From Apostichopus japonicus (lineage: Eukaryota; Echinodermata; Holothuroidea; Aspidochirotida; Stichopodidae): a stretch of 64,000 nt of DNA. How positions within the stretch are numbered: position 1 is the first letter of the stretch; every line of letters starts with the position of its first letter. This document shows positions 1-13,100 of this stretch, piece by piece. The translations under genes and the position numbers were made by a program. The notes beneath the pieces are model-generated. The model had not been told where the DNA came from, did no database searches, and was given only the letters and a program-made list of their open reading frames with translations. Location: NCBI RefSeq assembly GCF_037975245.1, contig NC_092562.1, positions 28,843,554 through 28,907,553 of the forward strand, written 5' to 3'.

Positions 1-1257
1 ACAGTGTGCACAAATGTACAGTAGTAACAGTAACATATGTATAGTACATCAATATAGCCTGTATAAGTTTGTGTTGATCAAACTTGTTACCTACTGTGCT
101 TTGCTGACAGTACTGAACAGTACTATGTACTGTACTGACTGTACTGTCATGTACTGCACTGTACCTCCCTCCTCATCATCCTCCTAATCCTCCTCCTCCT
201 CCTCTCCTCTCCCATCTTCAATTACAACCATTCTCACCTCCTCCAAATTTTGAAGGATTTTGCAATATATAGATCTCTAACAAAGCCACAGTGTTTGTCC
301 TTGCATAATTTATATACCTGTACTTTAAAAATAAATTTGCACACTATCAAGAAGTGTTGGAATTATTGAGTACTTCTGAAAACTGTTCAAACAGACATGT
401 TTACACCGATCGATTGACAACTATGTATGTACAGGTAGATTGTAAACAGGAAACAGTATTGATAAATAAATGAGTAAATATGATCTACCACACAAGCTAG
501 ACAATTATAAAATGGCAGTCGCCAATTAACAGAAACAAAGAAACCATTTTCAATATACACTACTGTACATATATACATGTACTATGTATATGGGCAGTAA
601 CTGTAATATTAGCACTGTACTGCATTACTATCGCTACTGCCTGTATACAGTAGTGTATACATGGAACAAGTACAAATAATGTGCGACATCAAATTCAGGA
701 TAGAATGCAATCAATTTGAGACAACATTCAAGGGCGACAGATACACTGTACATCTATGCAACCTTATGGACTGTGCATTGTATGAAAGTCAATAGAGAAG
801 TTATAAATTCATTAATTTTGAACCAAAAATGCACTTATGTCTACAGTGATACTGATGATGGTTATCTCTCATCCATCCAATAGGGATGTTGCAGCCTACA
901 TTTGTGGGGATATAAGGCTGCCCTTGTTCCACGGATATCTCTGGCACTGAATTTCATTTGCCTTTAGGGTATCCCAACAAAGATTTATAAACAACATGTA
1001 GTACATCAAGATGAAGCCAAATGAGCTGTGAGATGCACAGTACAGTAAGTCTATATATATTAAATGAAGCCAAGAGATACATAGTAAGTCACACATACTT
1101 TTAATAATATGAACATTGTTTTTTTCATTTCATGAATGCTGAATACTTATTTAACCTATTCAGCACTCAGACTAAACATTTTGGAATACCATGGGAATAC
1201 CTGTAGCTAGATGCCCATCGGACCTGAACGAAAAGAAAAAAAATTCCCCAAACTTAC
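1..1257. other. Downstream intron/flank of the PDZ gene, with simple repeats
   Basis: This stretch lies 3' of the PDZ exon on the minus strand, so it is probably intron. I see no further coding exon in it. Positions 100-175 are a degenerate run of GTACT/GTACTGT words, and 175-225 is a pyrimidine CTC/CTT-rich run. The short open frames on either strand look random in composition. Confidence 0.5.
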
Positions 1258-2548
1258 CTCTGTCTGAACCTTTCCCAGAGTGCTTGCCATCTTTCCGTAT
1301 GTCGTCTGATGACGACACGTGTCGTAGATTTAGTTCTGCTTCTTCCTCTTGCCTAGACTCTTCCAGTAAGGTTTGATCTGGAGGAATTACAGTCGACTTG
1401 GGGCGCGGCTGCTGCGTGAGTTTGCGGAGAACCGAGCTCCCCGCCGGTGCGCTGTTACGTAGTCCATCAAAGTCATTGAAAGAGCCGTTCTTTGCATCTG
1501 TTTCTTCATCGACGAACACCACAGAGTCACTGTCATCGTCAGGGGCGATGCATATCTCTGGTCCAAATGTTGGAGATAAATCCCTTTCCCAGGTGCTTGT
1601 ATCCCGAGGGGACAGCTCAGACGAGGATCCACCTGAAAGTACTTCACTCGCTGTTGCACTCCTAAACCGAGACCTGGAAGCTGCCTTTGCACCATCTTGT
1701 GGAGGTTGTGCATTGTTGACACTACAGTTGTTGTTATGGTAATCCTGTGAATCCTGCCTGGCGGTTGAAGAAACCTTACCCCCACTCGCATCACGATGCT
1801 TCTGAGCTGAAGATGGCCTTGGAATTGTTTTGCTTTTGTAATCACCGAGCATGAGTTCAGATCTTCTACCAGATTGGAATCTTCTTGGACTGCTAGAGGC
1901 TGACCTACTTTCTCTAGTTCGGTACGCACATTTTCCCACTTGCCTAATTTTAAGTGTGATGAGTAAACGTGATGGAATCTTCAGCAAAAGTGTAACTTCA
2001 TCGAGATCTTTCCCACTTATGTCAACACCATTTACATACAAGATCTCATCCCCAAGTTTAATCAAACCGGAAGTTTCGACCATACTACCCAAGACCAGCT
2101 GGGATATGAAGACTCCATCCCATCTATCCAACTCGTTACCAAGACGAATGATAATTCCAATGTTTTCATCACTATGTTTTATGATTTCAACAGTCCGTAA
2201 CAGAAATGCACCGCCATGCATCTCACGTTCCTGTACAACAGTTAGCCTAGGCTTATTACCGTTCAAGCTCTGACCTAATAAATCCATGGCGTCTTCGAGA
2301 CTTTCTTGTGAGTGTGACATACCTACGAAAAGGTCTTTCTCTGCTGATTTTATGGCTAAAAATGTCTCGTTTGAGATTCCTATAACATGCTTGAAATCTG
2401 TCGGACTTTCAATTCGTAGATCCTCCCCGTTAGCAAAGCCTTCACATGGATTCGAATTTGTTAAATATGGTGAATATTGAGTTGTCGAATGAGATGGATG
2501 TGATCTGCTCGGTGCCTCTTTGAAATATCTTCCAGCTTTCCTTGACAT
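1258..2548 (-). CDS. Par6-like PDZ domain protein, 5' coding exon (partial gene)
   Basis: This single exon encodes the first 430 residues of a PDZ protein. The ATG at 2548 has A at -3 and an in-frame TGA two codons upstream, which fixes the start. Residues about 115-203 form one PDZ domain: the carboxylate-binding loop reads IGIIIRLG, followed by GVFISQLV, SGLIKLGDEILYVNG and LITLKIR. This is the order and spacing of the Par-6 PDZ. No PB1 or semi-CRIB is visible upstream, so it is not ordinary Par-6. The N-terminal 115 residues match nothing I know. After the PDZ the chain is Ser/Arg-rich and low in complexity (runs of SSS, GGSSSE, acidic DDDSD), likely disordered. The exon ends at 1258 in phase 1 before a consensus GTAAGT donor, so the ORF's extension to 1172 is intron. 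The rest of the gene lies beyond the left edge. A scaffold role in polarity or junctions is inferred only from the PDZ resemblance. Confidence 0.8.
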
Positions 2549-5500
2549 AATTCAGTCATTGGTCTGTATCTTCACAGAATAAATGACGGCCATTTTCAGC
2601 TCTCGGAAATATTTGGAAACATATAACATCGTCTAAACTATCCTTGATATTGACAAAGTTCCTGTATGACAAGAGTACTCCGTGTGGATCCGATGAGAAT
2701 TTACTCTCCTCGGCTCTGTAAGCCTTCCACATTATCAAATATGCTGAGAGATTCAGTATGTATCTCACTACTGTGTGTGTTTTGATATGATATTATGTCT
2801 GGAGCAGTTGCAGGTCAAAGGTCAATTCTTCTAATTAGTCAGTATAGTCAGGGATCTTCTTCACCAAGATGAATAATGCTGGGTGTTGCCGCAAAATTCA
2901 CATTTTGTCTTCAGTTACATGAAAACTTGTGGCGAGCCACACTAGTATGTCGCCGAATACTGCAATGTGTAGTACGCTAAGATGGGTGATGAAGTGCAAG
3001 TTCATCGAGATCACAATATTCCATCGTAAAGGAGGGGTAATTTATAAGTGAAATTTTCAGTGGAGAATATTAACAGTAAATTATATAAGATATATCTTAT
3101 ATATATTATATAACGTATACGTTATAGTCATATACGTGACCTACAGAGAAATAAACAAAGTCACCAACAAATAGTAATGTAAAACCCATCACTGATGTCA
3201 ATAAAATGCCATTTGTTTCATTTATTTGCTGCATGAGTTTACTGGATATGTTACATCCTACGAAAACTGTACTCTTTTCCTTTACCAAAACAAAATTGTT
3301 GTAGTTGGAACTATTTATGACGGCCACAAAGGAACTTTCACTCTCTCTCTCTCTCTTGTTCATTTAAATAATAACCTGCTTCCCCATACAATCCATTCAA
3401 AGCGCCCGCACACTGTAGGTCATATAGGCTATAACCTTTTTTTCAATACAAATTATAGCCTATACCAGTAATAGGATTTTTAATTCATCTTACGGGGGCA
3501 TAATCTTCAATCCCACGCCCTGGCCCACCTCGAAGCATTACACTCAGACTTCATGTCAGCTACAGTCCTCCTCCCCACCCCCACCCAACCGCCCACTTTG
3601 GGAAGCACTATATCAACGCCTATGGTTTAGTGTAAATTCACTGTGTGATGGAACTGCTACCAAGGGGCGTTAGTATACGGATTAACTTTACGTGCATGTG
3701 GGCCCTCTCCTTGAAAGTATCATGTTAACGCATGGTGAAGATCAGCAACACGTGATTGCTTCATGAACACGGCGTTGCCCGGGGGGGGGGGGGGGGCTAA
3801 CGTATTTCTTACCCAAAGTAATAATATATAGACATAGGCCTATAATCCTACTTTAGGGAACTACTGTAGTACGCTAAATCATGTCAGGTTCCACGGGTAG
3901 AAAATGATAAATTCTCTACAAATAATGAAATCACGACCATGTACTAGTAGGCAATAAGGCATGCACTCCCATATGCCATCAAAGTTACATACATATTAAC
4001 CACATTTCAGATAATTATATCTAATTATCGGGATACTTTATATTAATATACGCATATTTACTCCGCAATTTCATGTGTATATTAATCATGTTCTTAAAAT
4101 ATGTTGAAAAAATTGAGTCATAAATGAATTTATTCTGCATTTCCGACGGGGCTACAAATTCCACTTCTTCTTATATTGCCACGAAAGGGTGCACCTTTAA
4201 ATTATTGTTAGTACACCTTTTATAGCTTGAACTGGAAAAGGTATTTTATATTACTGAAAGGACACTTCTAAATATGGAAACGAGCCCTTTTGGTGTTTTT
4301 TTTTTTTTTTTTTTTGCGCCCGCACGATGCATTTTTCACCTAATATATGAATTGTGGATGCCTTTAAGTTGTTCTCGGTTTAATTGTTACCAACTTTACA
4401 CGGTTTCTACTAGTATATATATACAAGCACAAACTTATTAAGCATAGGCCCAATAGGTCTAAATGTTTTAATAATTAAACTTTCACGCTTTCATTATTGT
4501 TATTGGCTTTAAAAGCCCAAAGGCCCACTGAGCGACCCACTCGCTGCGATTTTTTTTTCAGGCGGCTTACGTGAAAATTCAAACCCTATAGCGAGGTAAG
4601 CATGGATATGCGAGAGTTTGCCTACATGGGACCGAACTTGTCATAGGATATTGGCAACGTATAGTAGCTGGACCATATAGGCTGATACGCTTGTTAAACT
4701 TTCTGATCAAGTTAACATATATGTAAGTGTACCCCCAGAGTGTGAAAACCCTGGCCCAAAATAGACTCTTTCCTTGGATAAACAACAATAGATCATTTTA
4801 GTAAATGGTATATATACATATTTTTTTCGTGTTTGTAAATAAAAAGTGTCCTTTTGTTAATTAAAAAGTGCTTTCTCCTTGAAATCGTGAAAAAAAATGT
4901 AATTAAACGTGCTCGGTTGTTCAAATTTCATTCAAATTTGTAAAATGGAATGGATAAATTGTCCACCTCACTTTGCTGGAAAGTTTTCAGAAACTCTGTG
5001 ATTTATGCGGGTATGTTGGCCCTTAATTCGTTATATGCTTGAGCATCCTACTAGCCTACTGAATAAACATTACTTAATCTATAGGTATCGCGAGATTTTG
5101 GTTTTTCTCTGTGGCCTTTGGTCCAAATTGACCAATGTTTAAGTCCCGGACTTTGGTAGAGTATTACATAGTCCATTACAATATATAGTAATGATAGTAA
5201 TGCATGAACCTCGTAAATAAAATTGCCCCACAAAAGAAAAAAAAACAAAACAAAACAAACAGCACTGCTTCTCGTGTAATTTATATAATCGCTTAATCCA
5301 TTCTACAATCTTAATTTGTGTTTTCTGGGACAAGAAATGTGCATAATCAATCATTCAATGTCTGTGACTCACCGAAATTAAACAGCTAGGTAAAAGGGCG
5401 TTAAGAATTTTATTGAGGGCGTACTTTCAGTTCACATTTTACCAATATTATCGACGTTTACATACATTGTACAGGTGACGCCTATCTGTGGCTCCGGTGA

Positions 5501-7100
5501 TCTGGAATCGTGTCCTTAATTTAATATTATAACCTACGGAAATTATGCTGTAAATTAAATTCATGAAATCTCTTTTTACGACAATACAAGAAGACAAACT
5601 GATTTTTCTGTTTAGCTTTTAGCAAAGTGCTAGAATTCTTTGATAGAAGTGTGAACCAGGTTTAATGAATGTACACAGGCAATAAGAGAGTAAGAGAGGA
5701 GGGGGGGGGGGGGGTTGGGAGACAGGGTATCATTTCGAAATCCAGGCAACTTAAAGGTATAAGTGCAACTAGCACTGCAGTTTATTCAAAGCTGAGATGA
5801 TTTCCAAGTTTGATGTAGCAATTAGAATTAAACTTTGAAGAAAAGGATCATATACACGTTTGTCAGTGTTCTCACATATGTTTGTTCCAAATTAACTTCT
5901 GCTGCAGCATGCATGGATTTCAAATGTTTTTATCTCAAGTAGGGTGCACTGATATTGATTGCAACTGTTCACCAGGATGCTGAGAGCAGTTTTCCTTTAG
6001 GTTATCCTCTAAGGAATTAATATTTTGCACATACACCACTTTACTGATCGTGTTAACTTTCATTGACACTCACTACTCTTACATTGATGGTTGACAAATT
6101 TGTAGTGCATTGTAAACATGTTATTGGAATACATTGCATTGTTATGTTTTCCTATTGAGATTTATATTGCATCTGAGAAACTGACCTAATGGTCTATATT
6201 ATACTAACCTGTCCACACACTTTAAGTTATAAGGCTCGATCAGATTTTAAATTAATTGCATAGGAATACAACATGGAGTGATAACAGTTTTTTCAATGGT
6301 ATGCAATGTTCAACACACTGTCATGCTAATTTCTGACTATATATAGATAGTACGATGGTAACATCAAAGCACATTTACCACTTTTGAGAAATCTGGTGAG
6401 AACCGATAAATGAAGGTTAAAATATATAGAACCGTCTGTTCGATTGTGTTATTGCTAAAACTTGGATGGTTTTATATATTTCGCGTACGACATAGTATTT
6501 ATGCTAAAATAGCACTTTTACTGAGCAATGTAATGGTTACATTGTAAACCTCGTAATGGCGGAAAAATTGAATAATTGAACTAACGTTACATACGTTAAA
6601 TAGACCTATGCTCGGAGTCGCTTGGAGACCTGAGTTCGAGTGAACAAAACCAACGGTTATTTTCCTACATCAGTAAGTTTGCATCTAATATTTGATTATC
6701 ATGTTCTGATCAGATAGTCTTAAGAGTTTCTAAAAAGGTCAATCGGCTAGGACCAATCAATATATTATTGAAGATGTCCTATGCTTTTGCAAGCCTAACT
6801 TAAGTTGTACAGTACTCAGTAGCCTAACATTACAAAGAACACCATAGCCTGGCAATACACAGGACTTGGGTAAGGGTAAGTAAGATTTAATCTAGCGATA
6901 CCAATTTCACGACACAAGTTGTCGTTCGTTTTTTGCACTCATGTCATTGAACTGCAATACACTTAAACCTACAGTAGTCCTATTTCATTGTTGTTTTTAT
7001 TATCTAACCAGAACTTATTTTCTTTTCTTTCTGGTCCATGTTTTTCGTACACAGTAAAACAGCCTTCACATGATATGATAAAAGGCTTCTAATTATCAGT
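2549..7100. other. Intergenic region between head-to-head PDZ gene and SASS6
   Basis: About 4.5 kb separate the two divergent start codons. No ORF here looks coding. It must hold the 5' UTRs and promoters of both genes. Homopolymers are present: G16 at 3781-3796, T20 at 4296-4315 and G14 at 5701-5714. A short CT run is at 3343-3357. TAGGCC-type words occur near 3835 and 4445. I could not place a TATA box or transcription start with confidence. Confidence 0.5.
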
Positions 7101-10100
7101 ATGGATGGGGTATTATTTGACAAAACGTTATCAGTTTTGGTCAAATCTGAAGAACAAGATGACAGGTGAGAGCACATTCTTCTCTTTTTTATACTTCACA
7201 ATTAATTTGGGTAAAGTGTAAACTTGTAACAGAAGTAGGAAATTTGAATAAATTGTCAGACAGTAAGAAATAACAGTGAAAGTGTATGCATCACAATGAT
7301 ACTGTTTGTAGAGCTCTACTGTACATATAGAGCATTGAGAGAGCAGTGAACAATGCTTGGTCTGCAGATGAAAGAGTTGTACAGCTTATATATACCTACT
7401 TTTCACCTCAGAAGTCCCAAACCTCAACATATGGGTTTACACTATTCCAACTGTTGGTCTTTCAGTTTCAGTTAGCCACAGCTTCCATTGAAATGAATCA
7501 TATGAAAGAATTTGAAGGTACAGGAACTATTCCCACTTTCATAGGAAACCAAAAGTGAATATATTTAGGGTATCATTTAACCGGTATGGAATCGCATAAG
7601 GCTATGCAAAGTGGGAAATTGCTATACAATTGAGAAGACGTATAGCAGCTTTTCAACACTGAAACCATAGTATTTTATCAGGGGCAAAGCTCAGACCCTT
7701 CAAAATGCTATGCAAAAGTGGAACACTAAATTATTCCCAGATATTCTTTTTGCCACAATCAAGGTTTTTTCCATTTAATTTGCAATTTTGTCTCCTTTCT
7801 TTTTTGCCAAGTAGATCAGTATCCATTCAAGTCACTTTGGAGAAGTGCACCTCAGCAGCTCCTCTACATCGAAAGGTAGGAAGACTTCACAACATAAAAA
7901 TGTATATATCTCCACGCTGATCTGTCATTGAAATATTGCTAATTTCCTTAAGTTTTCTACCTTGTTAAATTTATTAGGAACATGAAAAGTTAAAAAAAAA
8001 AAACCTAAAGATTTGAAAAGTTAGTTCATTAAAGATATATATGATTTTTCATATCTTTTTCTCTAAAGGAACTTCATGTCAGGTTAACTGATGACTTGGA
8101 TTCATTCTTCCTATATACACTTGCTCTCGGAGAAGATGATTTCCAGTAGTAAGTTAATGAATATTCATTAAATTCACCTGTCTGGTTTGCACCATTATAC
8201 TTTAAAGTAAAGAATTACTGACATTATCCTGAGAGTGTCATTTGAGAAATTATGTTGTTCCACTGGGTAAATTACACTTGGAGAGAGCATATTTGAAATA
8301 TTATTATAATAAACACGGTGATTTAGTTTCTACATCTACAAATGAAGTCAGGCTTGAGTGTAGTTAATGTGGTGACCATTTCCAGTACAAGTTATCAGTC
8401 GCATCGATACTGGACATTGTAAGACCAACTTGCTAAGTTTATGTGTTTTGCTGTTGTCATTGTGAAATAAACAGTCTGTTGTAGAATAGTGAGGTGGAAA
8501 CCTGCAGCATTCTCTTCTTTTTGTTACTATTGCAATTCTTAAGTGTTTCATTTTCAGGACAAATCTTAAAAGCATTTTTCTTCTGGTTGTCCTCTGTTTT
8601 TGTAACAGTTGGTGACTACAGGTAACCAGGAAGTTCAATTTCCATTTCCAAAACAGTATTAGAGCCGTGGCCTTTTGTGGGCCAAAGCTTTGGAACTCTG
8701 TTCCTATCCCCATATCCGCATGATCGATAATGTTCAGTGATAGACTCAAGGGTCATTTCAAGCACTTGTTCTTTTCTAATAGGGTTGAATTTTATAATAA
8801 GGTTAATATGTAAGTTCCTGTCTTCTTCGTATATTTACATGTTCCTCACCAGCCCACCTGTAAATGCCTATGTCATCTAGGCATAGATAGAAGGTGGGCT
8901 ATACAAATACTTTACAGTATCTATCTTTCTAATTATGTGTTTATACCTTTTCTGGACAATTTATGATGGAGAATGCTCATTTTCTTCTTTCAGCCTTAAA
9001 AATCAGCAGGGTTTATTGATTGATTTTACTGCCTTTCCGCACAAACTGATGGAGCTGCTGGAACTCTGCTTAGAGCAGCAAGGAAAAGAGTCACCAAAGT
9101 GAGTAAATTACAGTAAGATTAATTGATATGAAAGTAAAAAGTTGTATCTGCTAATTCTGCAGTAATACAAGAAAACCAGATGTTTGTGGGTGTACTTAAT
9201 ATTCAGAAAACAATAGGAAAATGTTACCTTATTGGCCAGGTGTGGAAAGTCCTTGGTGTAATATTGTGTGACTAGAAGGTACACAAACATTCAAGGACCA
9301 GTAAAATAATGAACATTGTTTGTGTACATGGCAAGTTAATAATAAGTGTCAGTACAGCTTTACCAGACACGTTGAAGAAAATGAGATACCACTTTGGTCT
9401 ACCGTGTATAATAAAATACACACCAAATTTGCATATATGAATATTCATGACACAATGTAATAATTAGATTTGAAACCTACAGTATCTTCAGCTGTATGGA
9501 AACTCTTTTTAGTTCGCTTTCATGATTTAATCGGCCCGATATTATAGTTTACAAGACAGCAAATAAGACAAATACCTTGTTTTTTTTTAAGCTGTTTACA
9601 TCCAAAATTTGAACCTTGATTGAATATCCCAAACTGTTCAGACAATCTGGCTACATAACAAATATGTTTAACTCACAAACTGATTGAGCATAATCATCTA
9701 CATATTGACATGCGTTGCTTGTTTGTTCTCCATTTCTCAGGTTTATTTTACAACTATCTAAAGTTGATCAATCCGAGCAGAGCCTTGCAGAACTAGCTAT
9801 CATTGAAACTAATCCCTTCAAACATCTCACTCATCTGACCCTCAAGGTCAAACCAGGGTCAGACACAGAGGTCAAACGGTTCTTGGCAAAATGCTTGAAG
9901 CAATTACAGGTATGTTTTTTTTTAATAACGTAGTCTAGATAATTATTCTAACAAATTGACCATGGATTTGTGGAAAATGTTTGAAAAGATCATAAAAAGC
10001 ATGCTGAAGTACCACCAAAAGAAATGTAAAAACACAAACATTGCATGTAAAGGACACTGGTGGATGTTTTGAGTTTTTTTTTTTAGAGGCTGGTGGATGG

Positions 10101-13100
10101 GCTGGGAAGGGGTTTCTTTCAATATATCAACTACATTTCTAACAGTAGTTTACCTATGTCTGTGCTTTTTCAGGAGGAGCATCGACAGGTTCAGTCTCAC
10201 CTACAAATGACCGAATCTTCTTTGAAAAGACAACTGCAACAAAACCAGGAGGTAATGTTTCTTTTACTTTTGTAAATTTCATTTCTCATTTCTAAAAGAT
10301 ACTAGCATATTCTATCTTTAGACAGTGCAAAGTTGGTTGGTTTTACAGAGTCAGACAGGATATAAAAACCTTATTTATACTTCCTAATAGCATATGGACT
10401 CATAAGATGGTGGAATTTTTTCTGCCTTACTGACTGAAACTATCCTGGTCCAGGATTCCTGGATAGGATCTTTAGGACAATTTCAATTTAATTCTTTCCA
10501 CTTATGCACTTCAATCTACATTGTGTATAAAATCAGTACCATTTCAAATTTTCAATACTGTGTCCCTATCGACTTACTGGTTAATGCCCATTAACCATGA
10601 AAATGCCTTTTCCTTCAAAATCGACCATTCTGTAGTTTTATCTGCTTCTCTTGTGTGTTGTCATCTAAACAAGTCTTGCTGGTTTAATCTCTCAGGGTAA
10701 AAGTTACTTTCTTCCAGAAAACCCTATTCTAGTATTTTTTCACAAAGTTCAAGCACTCTCTAAGTATCCATCTCGTTTTCATCTTTTACCTGTCTTGTAT
10801 TTTTTCCCAGTTAAACTCTCCTTACCCCTCCCCTCTCTTACCTCATGTTTGACTTGCTATATACTGGCACCAATTGCTGTGTGTTGCTATTTTACAGTTG
10901 TTAGGAGTATTTTGGGGTTACATTTGGAAGCAGATAAAGGACAAAATTGATTTTCCCTCTGTGTATCATTCTTAAAAATTCTTATCATATATTCTGTTTG
11001 TCTTCAGGCATTAGCTGACAAAAGTCAGGAGTTAGAGAAGCTGAAGGGTCAATGGCAGAGTCATACAGATAGCATCACAGCTCGGCATAACCAGCAGCTG
11101 GCAGAGGAGAGGGAAAGAGCCACCAAGGTGACCAATTGGAGACTCTTTTATTTAAAGCAGCTTCATGAGTTGATATCTGGTCAATTTCTTGACGATAATA
11201 AAACCCCATCGCAATATAGGTTCTCGGTTTCATCATTCATTGTCACAGCGAGAATCTAAACTTATTAAATTTTTCAATTTTACAATTTGCATGTGATTAA
11301 TACTATTATGACAAAGTGTCTTGGCTAGAAACGCTGAGATTCATTTTGAATCCAGTTGTTTTTACTGATTCATTAATCTTCATTCGGTGAAAAAATGTCA
11401 AGGAAGGTGTCTTAGGGAGTTTGTACAGAACTTTGCAGTTTTAGTTTGGTGTAACATTGGTGATTTTATTCCATATTTTATGGAACCTGTTAACCTTTTA
11501 GTGAAATACCAGAGTGATTTTCAATCAATTTCAATTTCTTTATTCCAGTATAAATTACAAAATTTATAAATAGGACACATAATAATGATACACAAAAGAC
11601 GTAAAAATGTACAATCATGAAAGCATGAACAAATAAGAAATAAGATGGAGGATTAGAAGTTTGAAAGATTAAAAGGATTATAACAGAGATTCTAAGATCC
11701 CATATTGAATATAAATGGCTGCTCTGTAGACAAATGAGTTCCTTAAAAAGCATAATTCTGAAATCGTTTGTCATCAACTTACTCATATATAGATGCAGCG
11801 AGATCTTGATCAATCCCACCTTCGTCAGAAGCAGGAGATGGAGAACAGAAGTGGCAAGCAGGTAGAACAGATGGAAGTCCACACCAGAGAGCTACAGAAA
11901 GCAAACAGGGTAAGATAGTAGGCCCAGTCTGTTAAGGCATTAGATTTAGAGGGAACCACAGCCCACTGAAAAAGATCAGACCACATCTGGACTTTTGGAT
12001 GAGACCTGAATATTTGAGGAACTCTCGTTACTAAACCAATCATCTCTTTCAAAACCAAGCATGTTGACTCTCCCAGTTTTGTACGGTCAGTAATAGCAAA
12101 ATCTGGCTTCTATGTTTCCAGCAGATATTCATGATTATCTTTTTTGACATGATAAGGCACACAATAGTGTTGCTGGATGGCTTTCCAATTGAAAACGATT
12201 GATTGATTTATCTCTTGTAACTTAAAATTTTTGTTGTTGTTATTTGCAGGATTTTCATGACCAGAAGCAGAGATTGGAGTCACTGGTTAAGGAATTAAGA
12301 GGAAAGCTGTCCAATCTAGAGGAGGTTTGTCAACAGTGACCCAATTTTCCTCCCCCTTGCTCAAGTTGTTATTTGGAATTCAATGCAATCATGCTAAATT
12401 ATCGGTGCATTGCACTAAAGTCTTGGGAATGGAAGAATCAATGCTGCGTAGTATCCATATAAAACAAGACACTAGTTACGTGACAAACAGGTTGATTGGA
12501 TCTGGTGGCAGCAGTACCGGGGTTATAAGGTTTGTTTTAACGACCTGAACCTACACTGTGAAGAAAGTGTCTCATGCTTGGTCTATCTATTAATGTTTCT
12601 TTGATAGGACTATCAAAGAGTTCAACACGATGCTGAGAACGGTAAGAGGCGTACGGAGAGCCTGGAAACAGAACATCATAGTCGAGAGCAGCTACTCAGC
12701 CAACTCAAGACCAGAGTAGCTGTCCTGGAGCAAGAATCTAGAGACAAAGAGGCATTAATTACAAAGAGTAACGAGCTATTGGAAGCAGCCTATCGCCAGA
12801 AGGTATTTGAGATTGAGACAGCCAAATAATATTTACATCCCCAAAATAGGGAAGGGAGAGGTGTCAGTAAATTGACAGTATCATGACCTTTGACATGGAG
12901 AAATAGATCCAGCATCTGTCTAGTTTTGTAGAAATACATAGATCTTAAGAGGTTGTACTACTGCTATATTTGTTGTTCTGCTGCAATAATTATTTGTGTT
13001 AGTGCTTTATCTAGTTTTGGAAAAGAACAATGGGATACTTTTGGGTTCTATTCCTGAGTTTTCATAATATAATATTTTCCTGCAATTTTGTATCATGTTT

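Noticed and set aside
1387-1929. 180-codon minus-strand frame overlapping the PDZ exon
   Set aside because: It is an out-of-frame shadow of the PDZ protein's Ser/Arg-rich coding sequence.
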